NCBI GenBank assembly: GCA_956465555.1
Contig: OY101115.1
Coordinates: 4,440,120-4,504,119 of the forward strand
From: Nitzschia sp. pyKryTriq1
Taxonomy: Eukaryota; Bacillariophyta; Bacillariophyceae; Bacillariales; Bacillariaceae
Direction of reading: 5' to 3'
Length of the DNA: 64,000 bases
In this document: positions 61,667-64,000 of the stretch, one piece after another
Layout of the letters: each line of letters starts with the position of its first letter
How positions within the stretch are numbered: the first letter of the stretch is position 1
Program-made: the position numbers and the translations under genes
The notes under the pieces: generated by a model
Told to the model about the DNA's origin: nothing
The model's input: the letters and a program-made list of their open reading frames with translations, nothing else
Database searches by the model: none

Positions 61667-64000
61667 TTACTTGCCACTTTTATATTCGACACCCTCTCCG
61701 CATCCTACAAACACCCATCTCACTCCCATCTTGAAGCGAGTACAATTCCTCTGGATGATACTTTCGACTATCGCTTTCTTATCGACCTTCCCCCATCCTC
61801 GCGTGCTACCAAGCATGGTACAGTCCGATATCATGGCCGACTCATCGGCTCGAGCTCGAACAAAGCAGATGTCATTGTTGGTGTTCACTGGATACCCCGA
61901 GGCTTCAATGGCTGGAAAGACGGTGGAATTCAAGAATCGTTCCGAGTGCATAACGTAGCCCGGTTCCTGTCGGGCCTTGGCGCGTTCTTCTATCAGTGAG
62001 AACCGATGGGTCGCCCATATTTTGACTCCTTCGATATTCCCATAGATCATTCGATCATTTACCGGTGCTTGAGCAAAACCAGCCACTACCACGTGGCGGT
62101 TCCGACTATCAATGACGCCTTCATCCAACATGGCAATATCAATCGGAGTCATGTATATGACATCCGAACGAAACATTCCCACCCGCGAGTACTGGACCCC
62201 CATCTGCCGACCAGTAACTTCCATAAGCCGATACGAAAACTCAATGGAATGCCACTGCCGTACGATATTGTCCACACTGGACTTTTGATACGTCTTGGCA
62301 AGGTACGGAAAATACATGGGAAGTCCGTCTTCTGGTTTCGTTGTGTTTTGGTACTTGGCAATGATGGGTCCTCGCTTCTTCCAAAAGTCAGCTTCCTTGT
62401 CGTAGGTAAAGGCAACCGTGGGTGTGCGATGGGTCCGGGCTCCTGGAGGTGGGCCGTATTTTGCTTGAACTTCCTTGACGGCCTTTTCCAACAACAAGAC
62501 TGCATGCGGGTCAACGGCTCCACCACGATTCTTTCGCCCCGCCGCTTCTTCATATTGTTCAAAGAAATGTACGTAGACATCGCAGTTGTGACGGGCATTG
62601 GGGATCAACAGATTCTTCACGATACTTGGCAACACCATGGATTGAAAGGCTCTCGGTAACCCGAAAAAGCAAAAGGCGCATCGCTCCTGGTTGGGATCAC
62701 CTTCGTAGGTAGTCCAAGATTTGGGTTGCAACTTCCCGACCCCGTCGAGTAACAGTAGGGAAGTAGTAGATGATCGGTTGTTGTTGTTGTTGTTGTTGTG
62801 TTTCTGTTGTTGAGTGATGGTAAGCCGTGGTATAGGAGGATTGTGATGGAATCCTTCGAGCCAGGGTCGAATTTCGTCGTCGTCGGTTTGTTGGGAGGCA
62901 CCTGCCGATTGCTTTTCAAATTGATCGCGGGATCGAACTTGATCTTCAATCCGTGCATCATTTTCTCGATACAAATATTGTTCCAAGCTACCCAAATAGT
63001 GATGAATCACTAGTAATGATTGTGATTTTCGCATGTGAAGTCGTTGTTGTTGACATATAGACCGAATGGGCAAATGGATACTATCGACAGGATGAATGTC
63101 ATCCAGTTCAATTCGGGAAAGATCCAAAAGGGCTTTCGAAATCTTGTTGAGCTTGTATTCGTGTGCCAATGTATGGTAACGCCAACGCAGGGTCAAGAAG
63201 TCACTTCCATTGTATCCCGATGGAACCCGTCGTTGGATGTCACTTGTGGGACTGCTCTCCTGGGCTCCAAACCGAATCCGGGGTACTTGTACACACGGCG
63301 AAGATTGCAAGTGGAACAATGGTGGATTGTCTTTCAAAAGTTCCGCATTCGGTTGTACCTCTGCTGCTGTTGATGCTGCTGTTGATGCTGTTGATGCTGC
63401 TGCTGACGCGGAAGGTCGCTGTGGCGCTGAAAAGAACGACATCATCCTCATGCCGGATCCATTATTATTATTACTTCTTGTGGTTGACGGAATCATCATG
63501 GTGGCATGTTCTTGAACAAAATGAGCCACATACCCGGGTTGGCTGGGAGGTTGCAAATACTGATGATCCGTCAGGTTGTATTCTCGCGCGATTTGATAGT
63601 TAATGGTCACGAATTCGTCTGTATCTGTCAAAAGCGTCCAGTGTTGGCCTTGTTGTTTGAGATTCTGAAGACATTTGTAGTAAAAGAGCCTTTGTCTCGC
63701 TCGATGTTGAGCTAACGTGGCGGAAATCGAAGGTCCAAAATAGGATTGGACTTGTCGCAATGCCTCTTGAAATTCCGCTGGATTTCCATAATCACTGTCT
63801 TTCCATTCGGTAATATCCATGTTATAGTCTCGCCACCGATCCAACACAAATCGTGGCGATGTTTGACTCTTGGGATCCACCGCAATGATCAAGTTCCTCA
63901 AATTCACGGCATGATAATGATACGCGATCCACTCCATCAAATAATGTGAATCGTCCATAACCAGCAAACAGGCTGCAAACTCGTCTTCCTTGTTATTCTT
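61667..64000 (-). CDS. Two-part glycosyltransferase (GT92/GT2-like plus second GT-like domain), 5' partial
   Basis: One exon open to the right edge, at least 777 aa; the frame continues upstream as KNNKEDEFAACLLVMDDSHY, so the true start is outside the window. The first part (to about 300) has VMDDSHYLMEWIAYHYHAVN, IIAVDPKSQTSPRF and LLTDTDEFVTIN, where the DxD-type site should bind metal and nucleotide sugar, as in GT92/DUF23-like enzymes. The middle holds Asn, Ala and Gln runs. The second part (from about 425) has ERCAFCFFGLPRAFQSMVLP, CDVYVHFFEQYE, a VGMFRSDVIYMTP stretch near 610 and NNDICFVRARAD. This resembles a second glycosyltransferase fold found in algal proteins. It is probably a Golgi enzyme working on surface glycans. 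The sugar is unknown. Confidence 0.7.
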   Translation of the reverse strand, partial: KNNKEDEFAACLLVMDDSHYLMEWIAYHYHAVNLRNLIIAVDPKSQTSPRFVLDRWRDYNMDITEWKDSDYGNPAEFQEALRQVQSYFGPSISATLAQHRARQRLFYYKCLQNLKQQGQHWTLLTDTDEFVTINYQIAREYNLTDHQYLQPPSQPGYVAHFVQEHATMMIPSTTRSNNNNGSGMRMMSFFSAPQRPSASAAASTASTAASTAAEVQPNAELLKDNPPLFHLQSSPCVQVPRIRFGAQESSPTSDIQRRVPSGYNGSDFLTLRWRYHTLAHEYKLNKISKALLDLSRIELDDIHPVDSIHLPIRSICQQQRLHMRKSQSLLVIHHYLGSLEQYLYRENDARIEDQVRSRDQFEKQSAGASQQTDDDEIRPWLEGFHHNPPIPRLTITQQQKHNNNNNNNRSSTTSLLLLDGVGKLQPKSWTTYEGDPNQERCAFCFFGLPRAFQSMVLPSIVKNLLIPNARHNCDVYVHFFEQYEEAAGRKNRGGAVDPHAVLLLEKAVKEVQAKYGPPPGARTHRTPTVAFTYDKEADFWKKRGPIIAKYQNTTKPEDGLPMYFPYLAKTYQKSSVDNIVRQWHSIEFSYRLMEVTGRQMGVQYSRVGMFRSDVIYMTPIDIAMLDEGVIDSRNRHVVVAGFAQAPVNDRMIYGNIEGVKIWATHRFSLIEERAKARQEPGYVMHSERFLNSTVFPAIEASGYPVNTNNDICFVRARADESAMISDCTMLGSTRGWGKVDKKAIVESIIQRNCTRFKMGVRWVFVGCGEGVEYKSGK

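Overview
This 64-kb window looks like nuclear DNA of a diatom, most likely a pennate one. The evidence is dense genes on both strands, few and short (about 80-210 nt) GT-AG introns with GTAAGT-type donors, Copia retroelement pieces of the type abundant in diatoms, a receptor kinase with a bacterial-type phosphonate-binding ectodomain, a possible plastid bipartite leader with an ASA-W junction, and protein families I associate with diatoms or stramenopiles. No species can be named from the sequence alone.

Layout. 1-2216 (-): receptor-like protein kinase, continuing past the left edge. 4021-4978 (+): Ysc84-type protein. 6044-7870 (+): C2 plus double TerD protein. 7990-11514 (-): secreted beta-strand-repeat surface protein with six exons, one of 18 nt, and a 249-bp tandem repeat. 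13441-17396 (+): exocyst subunit Sec6. 17459-18045 (-): remnant of a secreted protein. 18487-21005 (-) and 24721-27247 (-): two near-identical sodium:solute symporters on a duplicated segment of about 3 kb, with PUS10 (22614-24578, +) between them. 29328-30426 (+): six-helix membrane protein. 30560-32212 (-): sulfotransferase. 32952-34193 (-): type I membrane protein. 34921-35535 (+): mitochondrial lipoyl-like domain without its lysine. 35644-38920 (-): GRIP golgin. 39347-39461 (-): 5S rRNA. 40652-42265 (+): CPBP-like membrane protein. 43558-45393 (+): C2 plus alpha/beta hydrolase. 45537-45965: decayed tail copy of the next gene, the oxidoreductase at 45982-47400 (-). 47962-50193 (+): C1-domain membrane protein. 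51627-52547 (+): conserved RGLE-type protein. 52953-55799 (-): organellar 5'-3' exonuclease. 56534-58798 (-): protein kinase with an altered catalytic loop. 59700-61345: young, shortened Copia element with identical-length LTRs and a 5-bp target duplication. 61667-64000 (-): two-part glycosyltransferase, open at the right edge.

The genes do not form one pathway. Several themes recur: vesicle traffic (Sec6, GRIP golgin), membrane and surface proteins (receptor kinase, beta-repeat protein, sulfotransferase, glycosyltransferase, symporters), and signalling (two kinases, C2 and C1 proteins). Many proteins carry long runs of Ser, Asn, Gln, Asp or Ala encoded by trinucleotide repeats. The gaps between genes are rich in short palindromes (GTAC, CTAG, CCGG) and hold fossils of Copia elements and a small inverted-repeat family.

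Exon boundaries were worked out by eye from splice signals and frame continuity. Functions come from recognised motifs, not from database searches.
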